Shown piece after piece: positions 27,665 through 37,937 of a DNA stretch of 64,000 nucleotides. The stretch's first letter is position 1. Every line of letters starts with the position of its first letter. Origin of the DNA: Saccharomyces paradoxus (taxonomy: Eukaryota; Ascomycota; Saccharomycetes; Saccharomycetales; Saccharomycetaceae); assembly GCF_002079055.1 (NCBI RefSeq), contig NC_047493.1:186001-250000 (forward strand), written 5' to 3'. The notes under the pieces were generated by a model. The model did no database searches. It saw only the letters and a program-made list of their open reading frames with translations, and was not told the origin of the DNA. The position numbers and the translations under genes are program-made.

Positions 27665-28483
27665 TTATAAACCATCGTTCTCGATGAAATAATCGATTAA
27701 CGTAGAAAAGGCGATATTATATAATTTTGGTTTACTCGTGTTGACATTATCACTGATGGATCTTGGCATACAGATGGTGACGATTTCTTTATTAAACCAT
27801 CGAGAATAGAAAACCAATGGGACTTCATTCAGAGTTATGCACATAGAAGCTCCCTCAGCCGGAAAGACACTGATAGCGCCAAAATCTATCAGTGACAAGT
27901 CCGTGTTAAGACCAGTTCCTGTATATTTTGTATACGACTCCTTCAAGGACCATAAATAAGTGAATGCTATACATGGGTCAGACGCCTTCACTAGGGCTTT
28001 GAATTCTCTTTCACTGAAAACTTCCTTAAATAGCTCCAGCTCTTCCTTTCCACCATAATTGCGCGGAGAAGCGATATCAATTCCTATATCTTGGTATTCG
28101 TCTGCACTCACACATTTAACCAGGGACATAGCTACACACTGTTCGCCGGTAGTCATGCTAAATGGGATAGAACGATCATTGTCTAAGAATGGCTTACCAA
28201 AGCTGCCCTTGTCAAATTTCAGCTCTCGAAAATTCAAGCCTGCTACTATAGAACAACCAAACAACTGTAGCAGCTGGCTACATAGACTCGCACATCTATC
28301 GTGAAACGATTTTTTATTGAGGATTCTGGCTTGTGAGGCCAATGGTAAAGCTCTCATTAATGCCTCGAAAGTAAACTCGTCCGCAAGCACATCCTCCCGG
28401 ATTTCAACAACAAATACACCTGCCCATAGACTTCCATCTGCCACCTTTGAAACGTCGTTTAGCACCTCGATTGTTTGAACCAT
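27665..28483 (-). CDS. LYS5: Phosphopantetheinyl transferase activating Lys2
   Basis: Lys5 transfers 4'-phosphopantetheine from CoA to the carrier domain of alpha-aminoadipate reductase Lys2, which is essential for lysine synthesis. The 272-residue protein is a Sfp-type transferase. Visible motifs include GIDIASP (metal-binding Asp) and the hallmark WSLKESYTKYTGTGL (W/F-x-x-K-E-x-x-x-K). The start ATG is at 28481-28483. It is divergent from PEX14, with 177 bp between the two ATGs. It converges with CDC43 with only 42 bp between stop codons, so the 3' regions must overlap. Length equals the S. cerevisiae protein as I recall it. Confidence 0.95.
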   Translation of the reverse strand: MVQTIEVLNDVSKVADGSLWAGVFVVEIREDVLADEFTFEALMRALPLASQARILNKKSFHDRCASLCSQLLQLFGCSIVAGLNFRELKFDKGSFGKPFLDNDRSIPFSMTTGEQCVAMSLVKCVSADEYQDIGIDIASPRNYGGKEELELFKEVFSEREFKALVKASDPCIAFTYLWSLKESYTKYTGTGLNTDLSLIDFGAISVFPAEGASMCITLNEVPLVFYSRWFNKEIVTICMPRSISDNVNTSKPKLYNIAFSTLIDYFIENDGL

Positions 28484-28660
28484 CCACAGTTTTCTAATTA
28501 TTTTGTTCTCTTCTTCCTCATCCTCATTTTAACCATCACGGTTTTAACAGGCAGCGCCCGAAGGAGAAGTGTAAAATATCATCAATGCTTAAAAATTCAG
28601 GAAAATGCCTATCAATTTGGAAATATAATAATACAAAAAAAGTTACAAGGTGAACAAAGA

Positions 28661-29689
28661 ATGAGCGACGTAGTTAGTGAAGATCGTAAGGCATTATTCG
28701 ACTCGGCAGTATCCTTTCTAAAGGATGAGTCCATTAAAGATGCTCCACTTTTAAAAAAAATCGAATTTCTGAAATCCAAAGGGTTAACGGAAAAGGAGAT
28801 TGAAATAGCCATGAAAGAGCCCAAAAAGGACGGTATCATAGGTGATGGAGTATCGAATAAAAGTGGAAGCGCTGAGAATAGAGCAAACTCACAGGATACG
28901 TACCTTTTTGAAGCGATGCCACCAGCGCTGCCCCACAGAGATTGGAAAGACTACTTTGTGATGGCTACAGCCACGGCAGGGCTGTTGTATGGTGCGTATC
29001 AAGTAACTAGAGGGTACGTGATACCAAACATTCTGCCAGAAGCAAAGAGTAAGTTGGAGAAGGACAAAAAAGAAATTGACGATCAATTCTCCAACATCGA
29101 TACAGTCCTCAATGCCATCGAAGCAGAGCAAGCTGAGTTTAGAAAAAAGGAAAGCGAGACATTAAAGGAACTTGGTGGCACAATCTCTGAGCTGCAACAG
29201 GTACTGGCACAGACGACGAGAAGCAGGGAAAAGATCGAAGACGAATTTAGAATAGTTAAACTTGAGGTGGCCAATTTGCAAAATACCATTGACAAGTTTG
29301 TTTCGGATAACGACAACACGCAAGAGTTAAATAACATTCAAAAAGAAATGGAATCATTGAAGAGTTTAGTGAATAACCGTATGGAATCCGGTACTGCACA
29401 GGACAACAGATTATTTTCCATATCTCCCAACGGAATACCTGGTATAGATGCGATTCCCTCTGCGTCCGAGATTCTTGCCAAAATGGGCATGCAAGAAGAA
29501 AGTGATAAGGAGAAGGAAAACGGTAACGATACTAATAAAGAGACCAATGCTGTTCCAGCGTGGAAAAAGGCAAGAGAACAAACTATTGATAGCAACGCCT
29601 CCATCCCAGAATGGCAAAGGAACACTGCCACCAATGAAATCAGTGTTCCCGATTGGCAAAACGCAGAGCTAGCAGACTCCACCCCATAG
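28661..29689 (+). CDS. PEX14: Peroxisomal docking protein Pex14
   Basis: Pex14 is a peroxisomal membrane component of the import docking complex and binds Pex5, Pex7, Pex13 and Pex17. The 342-residue product starts MSDVVSEDRKALFDSAVSFLKDES, the conserved Pex14 N-terminal domain that binds receptor WxxxF motifs. The class II SH3 ligand PPALPHR at 87-93 binds the Pex13 SH3 domain, and a hydrophobic segment lies at about 100-115. A coiled coil of about 130-245 (ELGGTISELQQVL) and a Pro/Trp-containing tail (IPEWQ, VPDWQ) follow. The frame is open upstream to a TTG at 28475, but no ATG occurs before 28661. Antisense frames (YGL152C-like) are fragmentary and rejected. Confidence 0.95.
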   Translation: MSDVVSEDRKALFDSAVSFLKDESIKDAPLLKKIEFLKSKGLTEKEIEIAMKEPKKDGIIGDGVSNKSGSAENRANSQDTYLFEAMPPALPHRDWKDYFVMATATAGLLYGAYQVTRGYVIPNILPEAKSKLEKDKKEIDDQFSNIDTVLNAIEAEQAEFRKKESETLKELGGTISELQQVLAQTTRSREKIEDEFRIVKLEVANLQNTIDKFVSDNDNTQELNNIQKEMESLKSLVNNRMESGTAQDNRLFSISPNGIPGIDAIPSASEILAKMGMQEESDKEKENGNDTNKETNAVPAWKKAREQTIDSNASIPEWQRNTATNEISVPDWQNAELADSTP

Positions 29690-29926
29690 CACCATTCTAC
29701 GTAAACTAATTAGTTTTAATGGAAATTGTAATTGTAATACTTTTAAACGCAATGGGCTGACGTGTGGAACGCTTACCCTAACTATTACCCGGAATAATCA
29801 CTTTTCGAAGGCATTTTTACTAGCATCGACATATTGTCTGCTAATTGTAACAGTAATCTATAAAGAAGAGCAATCTAAATTACCTCAGCAAGGCTATTCG
29901 TAGCTAGTATATAACCTTGAATTGTC
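29690..29926. promoter_or_regulatory. PEX14 3' region and NUT1 promoter with Reb1 site
   Basis: A 237-bp gap. TTACCCGG at 29785-29792 is a perfect Reb1 site 135 bp before the NUT1 ATG, in the usual position for defining a promoter nucleosome-free region. Confidence 0.55.
29785..29792 (+). promoter_or_regulatory. Reb1 binding site
   Basis: Exact TTACCCGG, 135 bp upstream of NUT1. Confidence 0.6.
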
Positions 29927-32900
29927 ATGGAAAAAGAATCAGTATACAACTTAGCGCTGAAATGTGCTGAGCGGCAATTGACCTCCATGGAATTTTCAAA
30001 TCTGTACAAAGAATTCTTTAATGAGAAGTTTCCGTCATTGATTCAAGAGGAAGAAGAAGATACAACAGCAGCAACGGCAGCAATAAATGAAGCTAAGAAA
30101 GCATCCAATTTGGCGGATACACCCGGCAGCAACGCGGCTGCTACTGCAGATACCACACATTTGCACGAAGCTCTAGATGTTGTTTGCTCTGATTTTGTTA
30201 AAATATTAAACCTGGAGAAGCCTCTTATCTTGGCGGATTATATCGTCGAGGTATTACTTGTGAACTACAATTCAGATATGATAAAATGTTTTTTGCCCAA
30301 ATTGAACTCCGTTACGATCTCCCTACTATTGGCCCATTTCTTCTCTAAATCTTGTTCATTCTTTGCCAAATTATCAGACACTTTGGTAATTGATCAAGTA
30401 CGCAAGGATTTGGGAACTGTAATAGTACCGAATATCTTAAATCTGGACATGAGTGGCATGAATAAAGAACTGAATGCCATAATAGCAAAGCTTTTGCAAA
30501 CAATTTTGAAACTATCTTCCTCACCAATTCTTTTAACTTCTGCCAGCTGTAAAAATGGTTCTTTCACGCTATTAAATCAGTTATCGCAAACCAACAAGTT
30601 ACTTTTCAGAAGGGTTTCCCAGACTTTCGAAGCAAAATTACATTTCAAGGATGCCAAGCCATATTTAAACAAAGATTCCACTAACGAATTTGTAGGTTCT
30701 CCTTCGTTAACCTCCCCACAATATATTCCAAGTCCACTTTCTTCAACGAAACCTCCAGGGTCAGTCAATTCTGCTGCCAAATATAAAGACATGAAACTTC
30801 TTCGTTACTATAAAAACATTTGGTTGAACAATAAAATCATCAATTGGGAAATATCAAACTCAGACTTCCTATCGAAATATTCCGCAATTAGTTCTTCCAT
30901 ATTTCAAGAGAATTTTAATTCAGTCCAAAACCTGGATCAGTTACTTACTGACTTGATAGAAACATCGTTTACTTGTTTTGCTCAATTTGTTAGCAATAAG
31001 CAATATCATCAAGCTAATTCTAATTTGACGCTGTTAGAAAGAAGGTGGGTCATTTTCATAACTAAACATTTACCATTGTTGATCCTGGAAAACTCCTCAA
31101 GAAATCCTCGTGTAGTCACGAGTGCCCTAGATAATATTGACGAAAAAGTCATTAAAGCGATCAGGATATATTTCACCGAGAAGGATGACAACAAATCAAA
31201 TAACGAAGATCTATTTGATGATTATCCATCTACAAGCTTAGATATAAGACACGACTTCATCAAAGGGTTGATTATGTTAAATTTGCAGCCCGCGTCCGTT
31301 ATCAACAATTACTTGAGAGAGGACCAAATGATCGATACCAGTATTTTACCTACAAGTGATGATTTGGTTGTTCGTAATTTGCAAGGTATTCAAGAAGTGG
31401 TCCATAATACCAACAGTTTCATAATTTCGTCTCTGGAAACGCTCGAGTTAGAATCGATCACCGAATCGATCACACATGATTCGAGTAACGGACTATTTCA
31501 AGTATTGCACAATTTTGAATCTGTTGCTCCAACGAAACAACGTGAGATAGTAAAGGCCATTCTGTCTATATTTGACGATGCAATAAAAGAATTGAATTAT
31601 AACAGAATAACCAAGATTTGTGCTCTCTTGTTTTTCAACTTCTCACATTCATTGACAACAATTCTTACCTTTTCTTCACCAACAGCACTAATGGAAACAT
31701 TGATAAGGTTTGTTGATTCGTCTAAAAATGGCAGAAATGGTTCTAACAGTAACGATGAAAGTTCAGAATATGAGACTGTCAACATTTCTTTATCATTTTC
31801 TTGGGCAATTTTACTGATAATCAACCTAACACAAACATATGGCATATCTGTGGTGGACGTAGCACTTAAATATCCTGAATTAAGCATAAAGAATTCCTTT
31901 ATAATCAACTTCATTTCAAACCTACCTAATGTGTCGGACAAGTACTATTTGGAGGAATCCAATGTGAATGATTCAGATATGCTAACTAAGTCTCATAATA
32001 CTGTTCAGAGTTGGCTTTGTGATCTTTTTGTCAATGGGTCCATAACAGATCAATTGATTCAAAATATTGAGACAAAACAATTGGCTAACCTCATACCATT
32101 CATTGTTAAACAGGTGTTGCTATCAGTTGAGATAGGCGCTTTAACGGATATTTCAAGTTTGATAGGTGGCTTTGAATATTTTTTACAACCTTTATTATTA
32201 ATTGGGCTAATAAAGACTTTTTATTGGCTAGAACAATTTCTTTCTTGTGTCAAGAATGACACAATATCTGAAGATATTTTACAAGGGATATTCAATCTAT
32301 TGAATACACTTTTCAACCCAGTAACTCTTAACGAAGATTCAAAAGCGTTCCATACCGCGGTGTTGAGGTTAAATGCGATCCCATTACTCAAAGTTCTCCG
32401 CAGATTTAGAGTTCAGAGTCAGTCAAATTATGGTATCTACTCTTCTGATGCCCAAGGTGATCCTAATTTAGAACCTTTGATCGCGAAATTAGTTTCAGTT
32501 CTGAATGTATCACCCGTTTATGACGTTGATCCAAGGATCATCAATTCAGAAAATGATTATTCTAGAAAGCAGCTGGGATATGGTAAATTCCTAATTTTGA
32601 ACGAAAACCCGATCAACAAGATAATGACTAATCAAATTAACTCATTTTGGAGTCTTCACAGTAGCACATATTACAACTTAGATTACTTGTTTGAATTGAT
32701 CGAATTGGTAACCCCAAAGAGTTTTCTCTTTGATGTTTTGAAAACATTGGAATATAAATTAACCACTTATGGTGTTCCTGGCTCTAAAAACAAAAGGGGA
32801 TCATTGGATTCAGAGCATGTTTTCGATTATTTTTTCTACTTCCTTGTACTCTATGACGTGAGTACAGCGGAAGAAGCCAGTCAACTAATAGAATATATGG

Positions 32901-33331
32901 AGAATGACGCAAAGAAAAGTAAGGAGGACATTGATATAAAAAGCGAGGATTTGCAAGAGAAAAATGATTCAGCTGAGCTGAAGCAAGAAACCCAACCGAA
33001 AACCGAAGCAACTCAAGACGATGATTTCGATATGCTTTTTGGGGAGAATGACACAAGCACTCAAGCCTACGAAGAAGATGAAGAGAATGAGAACAACGAT
33101 GGCACTGATAAAGGAAACAGTATATCAATGATAAAAGCAGAAGAAGCCCCAAATAAGAATAATAACAATATATCTGTTTTAAAGAGGCATTCGTTTGCGG
33201 TACTTCTTCATGAAAGGAAATTGTTGAACGATTTAGCCTTGAAAAGCGGCGAGATAACCAAGAAGGAACATGAAAAGTTTATCAGATATCACGATAAATA
33301 CTTGTGCATGCTGAAAACATGCGTCTTTTGA
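29927..33331 (+). CDS. NUT1: Mediator tail subunit Med5 (Nut1)
   Basis: Nut1/Med5 is a tail-module subunit of the Mediator complex that links activators to RNA polymerase II; it was found as a negative regulator of HO (URS2). The 1134-residue protein is almost entirely helical and hydrophobic-patterned from about 1 to 990, without enzymatic motifs. It has a low-complexity Ala/Thr stretch near residues 45-70. An acidic Glu/Asp/Asn-rich region (about 1005-1080) precedes a conserved C-terminal helix pair, ending KYLCMLKTCVF. It is two residues longer than the reference I recall, plausibly from the low-complexity parts. The start is the first in-frame ATG at 29927. Confidence 0.93.
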   Translation: MEKESVYNLALKCAERQLTSMEFSNLYKEFFNEKFPSLIQEEEEDTTAATAAINEAKKASNLADTPGSNAAATADTTHLHEALDVVCSDFVKILNLEKPLILADYIVEVLLVNYNSDMIKCFLPKLNSVTISLLLAHFFSKSCSFFAKLSDTLVIDQVRKDLGTVIVPNILNLDMSGMNKELNAIIAKLLQTILKLSSSPILLTSASCKNGSFTLLNQLSQTNKLLFRRVSQTFEAKLHFKDAKPYLNKDSTNEFVGSPSLTSPQYIPSPLSSTKPPGSVNSAAKYKDMKLLRYYKNIWLNNKIINWEISNSDFLSKYSAISSSIFQENFNSVQNLDQLLTDLIETSFTCFAQFVSNKQYHQANSNLTLLERRWVIFITKHLPLLILENSSRNPRVVTSALDNIDEKVIKAIRIYFTEKDDNKSNNEDLFDDYPSTSLDIRHDFIKGLIMLNLQPASVINNYLREDQMIDTSILPTSDDLVVRNLQGIQEVVHNTNSFIISSLETLELESITESITHDSSNGLFQVLHNFESVAPTKQREIVKAILSIFDDAIKELNYNRITKICALLFFNFSHSLTTILTFSSPTALMETLIRFVDSSKNGRNGSNSNDESSEYETVNISLSFSWAILLIINLTQTYGISVVDVALKYPELSIKNSFIINFISNLPNVSDKYYLEESNVNDSDMLTKSHNTVQSWLCDLFVNGSITDQLIQNIETKQLANLIPFIVKQVLLSVEIGALTDISSLIGGFEYFLQPLLLIGLIKTFYWLEQFLSCVKNDTISEDILQGIFNLLNTLFNPVTLNEDSKAFHTAVLRLNAIPLLKVLRRFRVQSQSNYGIYSSDAQGDPNLEPLIAKLVSVLNVSPVYDVDPRIINSENDYSRKQLGYGKFLILNENPINKIMTNQINSFWSLHSSTYYNLDYLFELIELVTPKSFLFDVLKTLEYKLTTYGVPGSKNKRGSLDSEHVFDYFFYFLVLYDVSTAEEASQLIEYMENDAKKSKEDIDIKSEDLQEKNDSAELKQETQPKTEATQDDDFDMLFGENDTSTQAYEEDEENENNDGTDKGNSISMIKAEEAPNKNNNNISVLKRHSFAVLLHERKLLNDLALKSGEITKKEHEKFIRYHDKYLCMLKTCVF

Positions 33332-33512
33332 GTCTTCCTTCATGAATAGTATAAGAGAGATATTAACAAAGGTGATATAGATATATAAAAACACTAAAAA
33401 ATAAGGCCGTATGATATAACGAATATCCTAATACGAAAAAAAAATGAAAATAGTAGATTGGAGATAGACATTAAATGCGCTTAATGTAACAACACAATAT
33501 AAATACCCTCTT

Positions 33513-36500
33513 TTATGCCAATGCACTTGCCGTTTCTTTAACTCCATCTTGACTTATGCTTTTGCTACCTTCGCGAGTGACTTCGGAATCATTTTCACCC
33601 ACTTCAATGGTTTTAATGTTCTTTTCCTGTGTCTTACCTTCCATGACAACTTGTTGAACTTGCTCCTTTTGCTTTGCTCTATCCCTCATCCTTTCTTCGA
33701 TGGTACCACGAACAAGCAGTCTGTACACTGTGACTTGCCTTGTTTGGCCCAATCTATGTGCTCTATCCATAGCCTGTGAATCAATAGTAGGGTTCCAATC
33801 GGAATCATAGAATATGACAGTATCAGCGGCGGTCAAATTGATACCTAGACCACCTGCTCTTGTACTTAGGAGAAAAACAAAGATTTCTGGATTGGTCTGC
33901 CAATCATGAACTAAATCTCGACGGTCCTCCAACTTTGAAGAACCATCAAGTCTAATATGATTATACTGTCTGTAGGTCAAGTATTCTTCCATTAAATCCA
34001 TCATTTTGGTCATTTGGAAATATATTAGGACCCTGTGACCCTCTGACTTCAATTTTACCAACAATTCATCCAACTTTCTTAACTTTGCTGATTCGGTAAT
34101 GAACCTATCCATAGATGGCATAGAAATGTTGGATGAGAAATTCTTATTTAATGGCTCAGGGAGTAAACCCGTCTTTGGGAAATCTTCAACAGGTATTCTT
34201 TTCTTGACGTGCATGTTATATTGCGTTAGCGCTGGAATATCGGATAATGCCTGACTTACTAACGGGTCAAATAGTTCGTTATTTATGCTATTAGTAATAT
34301 GACTAGAACCAAGAACTTCAATGGTGACCGGAGGAGCAGACACATTAGGATGATAACCACGTTGTATATTATTCAGATACTCATCTTCATAGGCATGTTT
34401 TTTAACGTTCAACAATGAAGCCATTACGCCGTTGGAAGGTGCATTTTTAGTAACTTCGCGTAGCTCTTTATTAATACTAAAAATTAAACTGTTAGTATTT
34501 TTTGAATTATCTGTACGTTCTATTATTTGCTTGAGTAAGGGCGTATTAGACACTCTGAAAAATTCATTCAGCGAGGTTTCACCGGTTATTTTAGATAAGA
34601 ATAGGCACAGTTCATAATTAATTGATGGGTTAAAAATATTAAATTCCACATTCTTCAATTTATGTGCTATGTCCACATCGTTATTGTAATTTGGTAAGAT
34701 CAAGTCTTCATAAATCAATCGTGGTAGACTGTATTTTATTGGGTTTCTTGAAGAGTAGATCAGATCAGTAAATTTGCCATTCGAAATATTATTGCTGCTC
34801 ATGTTAGAGAGATTCATATTACTATTGCTAATTACGCTATTGTTATTATTAGCCACGGATGCAGTTAACATTGAAGTGGTCTTACCAAAAGTAGTGAAGG
34901 AAAACGGAGAATCCACATCTGCTCTTTCAAAAAGATCCGGGTGGTTACAAACTTTTCTGAATTGCATGACTGCGTTAATCAAGTTCTGGTCAGAGCCAGA
35001 ATTTGAAGCGGAATTAGAAGTAGAATCATTTGTAGCGGCGTTTTCAATCGCATCGTAGTTGGTAGAAATTTGAGATTTCAACACCTGATATAATTTAGCC
35101 TGCCTTTGAGTTAAATCACATAGAACATCAATTTCGATCTTGTCACCTAATTCTGATTGAACGTTCTTTTTCACACGCCTCAACATGAATGGTTTTAAGA
35201 TCATATGCAGACGACGTAACTGTTGTTGGTTTAATTTGGTATTAGCTTCTGCGTGGGATTCAATATCCTTAGAGAACCATTCATTAAATTCATCGTGCGA
35301 ATCGAAAAGGGAGGGCATAATAAAATGTAAAAGTGCCCATAATTCCTGCATACTGTTTTGAATAGGAGTACCCGTTAATAGTAACCTATTACGACAGTGA
35401 AAACTTAATAAATTCTTCCATCTCGATGATTGTGAAGATTTAATGGCTTGGGCTTCATCCAGTATCATATATTGCCATTTCATTTTCTGCAAATAGTTAG
35501 CATCAGTGACAACCATTTGGTAGGAAGTAACCATTACATGGAATGGCGCATTCTTACTATACCTTAAATTTTTCCTATCCCAAAATTTTCTAAGAACTTT
35601 ACGGTCATTTGCATTCCCCCAATATGGTAAAATTTTAAATTCAGGTAAAAATTTGGATATTTCGTTAACCCAGTTATGTAGAGTGGAAGCAGGTGTGACC
35701 ACCAAAAAAGGTCCCCAAATATTATGGTTCTCCGCCAAATGAGCTAGAACGGAAATAGATTGTACTGTTTTACCCAACCCCATTTCGTCTGCCAAGATAC
35801 CGTTGATACCCTGATCATAAAGGTTAGCCAACCAATTCAAACCCTTCAGCTGGTATTCTTTCAAAGTACACGCCAAAATCTTAGGCTGCTCGATGGTTAT
35901 TTCACCCAAAGAAGTTGGGTTTTGGAAATTTAATTCATCTTCCTCCTCTTCTCCTCCATGTGCATTGCTATGATCATCAAATTGTTTCGCTTTCGCCCTC
36001 GTTTCTGCCAATGCATTAGAAGCATTTTCCGCAGCTCTTAGTCTCAACTGTTCATCGTTTTCGTTATCAAAATCAATAGCATGAAAATCATTCTTGTTCG
36101 GAGCCAAGGCTGAAATGTCAATATTTTTCTGGTTTTCAGAATCATTATTGGAAACATTGTTCCCCTCCAATTCGTTTGTTTTGATTTTCCTTCCAATGAA
36201 ATGCGAATACAGTTCTGTCTGGGTTAGCAAAAAGTTCAGTTTTTTGGCTTGTCTTTTGGATTCCTTTTCCTCTTCTTCCTTCTTTGCCTGTTCCATGGCC
36301 TCCTTTTCTATTTTCTTCTTTAGATCTCTTTCTTCACGTTCATTTTTCTTCCAGAAGTTGGACATTTCTCTAATACCCCTTCTAGCCCTCGTTTGGAAAT
36401 CCTTTATTTGTTTGAAGTTCTTGGATTGCCATTTCTTGGCTTCTCTAGCACAAAGTGAGGATGTTTTCCTAAAATTTGTTGATCTGATAGATTGTATTTG

Positions 36501-37937
36501 TTGGACTAATCTTGACATCTTCGTAGAATCCTTACGAGCCATGTCTTTCCAAATAGTTGTATAAGTATTGTCGTAATGCCTCTGAATAGCACGGGCTTCC
36601 TTAGCGTTCATCTTCATGCCGTAAGTGGGCAACCCGTGTCTAGTGTTGAACTTTCTCTTATTACCATCGTCGGTACCGTTAACATTATTATTGCTTAACT
36701 TCCTTCTCTTGTGGGATTCCGATCCGTCTTCATCATTATCCAAATCATTACCATCTAAACCGACATTGTTCTTCAATGCCTCTTCTCTTTCTCTCTCTCT
36801 TTTTGCATCGTTTATCAATTTCTTCAGCCTTTTAACGTGGTACTGTTTCAAAGTGATCTTAATGTTCAACTTCGAATCGATCGGGTTGTAATCGGTAACG
36901 ATACAATTGGTGAACCTTCTCTTCTTGATCTTTTGATGTTTGTTCTTGTTGCACATTTTGATAAGTTCACGTACAATCTTCGGCCTATCGCTGTTAATGG
37001 TGATGTTTTTATTTATTTTCTTGGACGTTATTAGAGATAGCGAGTTCATGGACAGTTTAGTAGATGAGGAAGAAGAGGAGGATCTCTTTTTCCTTTTTTC
37101 GACGTCAGGATTGAAATCCTCATCGTCATTGTCATCCTGTTCTTCAAAAGCGGCAAAATCCTCTTCATCAAGATCCTCCATTTCGTCTTCATCTTCATCC
37201 TCCTCTTCATTTTCTTCCTCATCATCATTGTCATTGTCATTGTCGTTGTCATTGTTGTTTCCATTTTCGTTGTCTTCGTCGTTGTTTTCATCTTCGTTTT
37301 CGTCTTCATCGACAGTTACAACGGTATCGGCATGGTTTTGATCAACCCTTATAGCTTTCCCCACGGCAGCAGCAGAATCCTTCTTTCTCGATCTTTGAAC
37401 ACCATTCCCACGCATAGTTTTCCCATTTGCGTGTCTACCAGTACCTCCCTCATCTTCTTCCATGTCCTCCTCACCATCTTCTAGCTCGTCTTCGTCTTCG
37501 TCTTCATCTTCGTCAACGTCCTTTTCATTGATTATGTCCGATAAATTTGCATTTTTAAAAGATTGGTATTCCGCCCATTCTTTATTGATCACACTCATAT
37601 CACGATACAGTTTTTTGAAATGCAAATCGTGAGAATCATTAGTGTTATCAAACTGCCAGTCCTTGGATTGTTGGTTCCATTCCGATATCAACTCGAATTC
37701 TTGAAGATTAATGAATTTCCAGTCCTGATAAAGTTGCTCTATCGAGTCCCTCCTCTTGATGCGGTTGAACTCACTGTTCAGTTGAGACAGATACGCTTGT
37801 TTCTTATCTACCACTTTAATGGGCCTCACATCGGCAACTCTCTCACTACTGTTCTTCCTAGCGGACTTGCCTGTAGTGGTCTTTGAAAAATCAGATATGT
37901 CCTTATCTTCCTTGTTGAGTAGAACAGCCAGTGACAT
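33513..37937 (-). CDS. INO80: Catalytic ATPase of the INO80 chromatin remodeller
   Basis: Ino80 slides nucleosomes and edits H2A.Z and acts in transcription, replication and repair. The 1474-residue product has an acidic, Asp/Asn/Glu-rich N-terminus (about 135-270). The HSA segment that binds Arp4/Arp8/actin follows (about 465-600, HYDNTYTTIWKDMARKDSTKMSR...), and then the Snf2 N-lobe with LADEMGLGKT, LDEAQAIKS and LTGTPIQNS. A long Ino80-type insertion rich in Asn/Ser (about 960-1280) comes before the C-lobe with GGLGINLTAADTVIFYDSDWNPTIDSQAMDRAHRLGQ. It is about 15 residues shorter than S. cerevisiae from memory, most likely in the acidic repeats. The start ATG is at 37935-37937. Confidence 0.97.
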   Translation of the reverse strand: MSLAVLLNKEDKDISDFSKTTTGKSARKNSSERVADVRPIKVVDKKQAYLSQLNSEFNRIKRRDSIEQLYQDWKFINLQEFELISEWNQQSKDWQFDNTNDSHDLHFKKLYRDMSVINKEWAEYQSFKNANLSDIINEKDVDEDEDEDEDELEDGEEDMEEDEGGTGRHANGKTMRGNGVQRSRKKDSAAAVGKAIRVDQNHADTVVTVDEDENEDENNDEDNENGNNNDNDNDNDNDDEEENEEEDEDEDEMEDLDEEDFAAFEEQDDNDDEDFNPDVEKRKKRSSSSSSSTKLSMNSLSLITSKKINKNITINSDRPKIVRELIKMCNKNKHQKIKKRRFTNCIVTDYNPIDSKLNIKITLKQYHVKRLKKLINDAKREREREEALKNNVGLDGNDLDNDEDGSESHKRRKLSNNNVNGTDDGNKRKFNTRHGLPTYGMKMNAKEARAIQRHYDNTYTTIWKDMARKDSTKMSRLVQQIQSIRSTNFRKTSSLCAREAKKWQSKNFKQIKDFQTRARRGIREMSNFWKKNEREERDLKKKIEKEAMEQAKKEEEEKESKRQAKKLNFLLTQTELYSHFIGRKIKTNELEGNNVSNNDSENQKNIDISALAPNKNDFHAIDFDNENDEQLRLRAAENASNALAETRAKAKQFDDHSNAHGGEEEEDELNFQNPTSLGEITIEQPKILACTLKEYQLKGLNWLANLYDQGINGILADEMGLGKTVQSISVLAHLAENHNIWGPFLVVTPASTLHNWVNEISKFLPEFKILPYWGNANDRKVLRKFWDRKNLRYSKNAPFHVMVTSYQMVVTDANYLQKMKWQYMILDEAQAIKSSQSSRWKNLLSFHCRNRLLLTGTPIQNSMQELWALLHFIMPSLFDSHDEFNEWFSKDIESHAEANTKLNQQQLRRLHMILKPFMLRRVKKNVQSELGDKIEIDVLCDLTQRQAKLYQVLKSQISTNYDAIENAATNDSTSNSASNSGSDQNLINAVMQFRKVCNHPDLFERADVDSPFSFTTFGKTTSMLTASVANNNNSVISNSNMNLSNMSSNNISNGKFTDLIYSSRNPIKYSLPRLIYEDLILPNYNNDVDIAHKLKNVEFNIFNPSINYELCLFLSKITGETSLNEFFRVSNTPLLKQIIERTDNSKNTNSLIFSINKELREVTKNAPSNGVMASLLNVKKHAYEDEYLNNIQRGYHPNVSAPPVTIEVLGSSHITNSINNELFDPLVSQALSDIPALTQYNMHVKKRIPVEDFPKTGLLPEPLNKNFSSNISMPSMDRFITESAKLRKLDELLVKLKSEGHRVLIYFQMTKMMDLMEEYLTYRQYNHIRLDGSSKLEDRRDLVHDWQTNPEIFVFLLSTRAGGLGINLTAADTVIFYDSDWNPTIDSQAMDRAHRLGQTRQVTVYRLLVRGTIEERMRDRAKQKEQVQQVVMEGKTQEKNIKTIEVGENDSEVTREGSKSISQDGVKETASALA
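37226..37257. repeat. Hexanucleotide repeat within INO80 acidic region
   Basis: Plus-strand CATTGT units (coding sense ACAATG, giving Asn-Asp repeats) about five times with one substitution. They lie in frame inside INO80 and are a likely source of length variation between species and strains. Confidence 0.75.

Noticed and set aside
28475-28660. Hydrophobic 62-codon N-terminal extension of PEX14
   Set aside because: The open frame begins at TTG and has no ATG before 28661. It is promoter DNA shared with LYS5; the TM-like stretch is incidental.
29083-29682. Minus-strand frames over PEX14 (YGL152C-like)
   Set aside because: Broken into at least three pieces here and antisense to a conserved gene; not coding.
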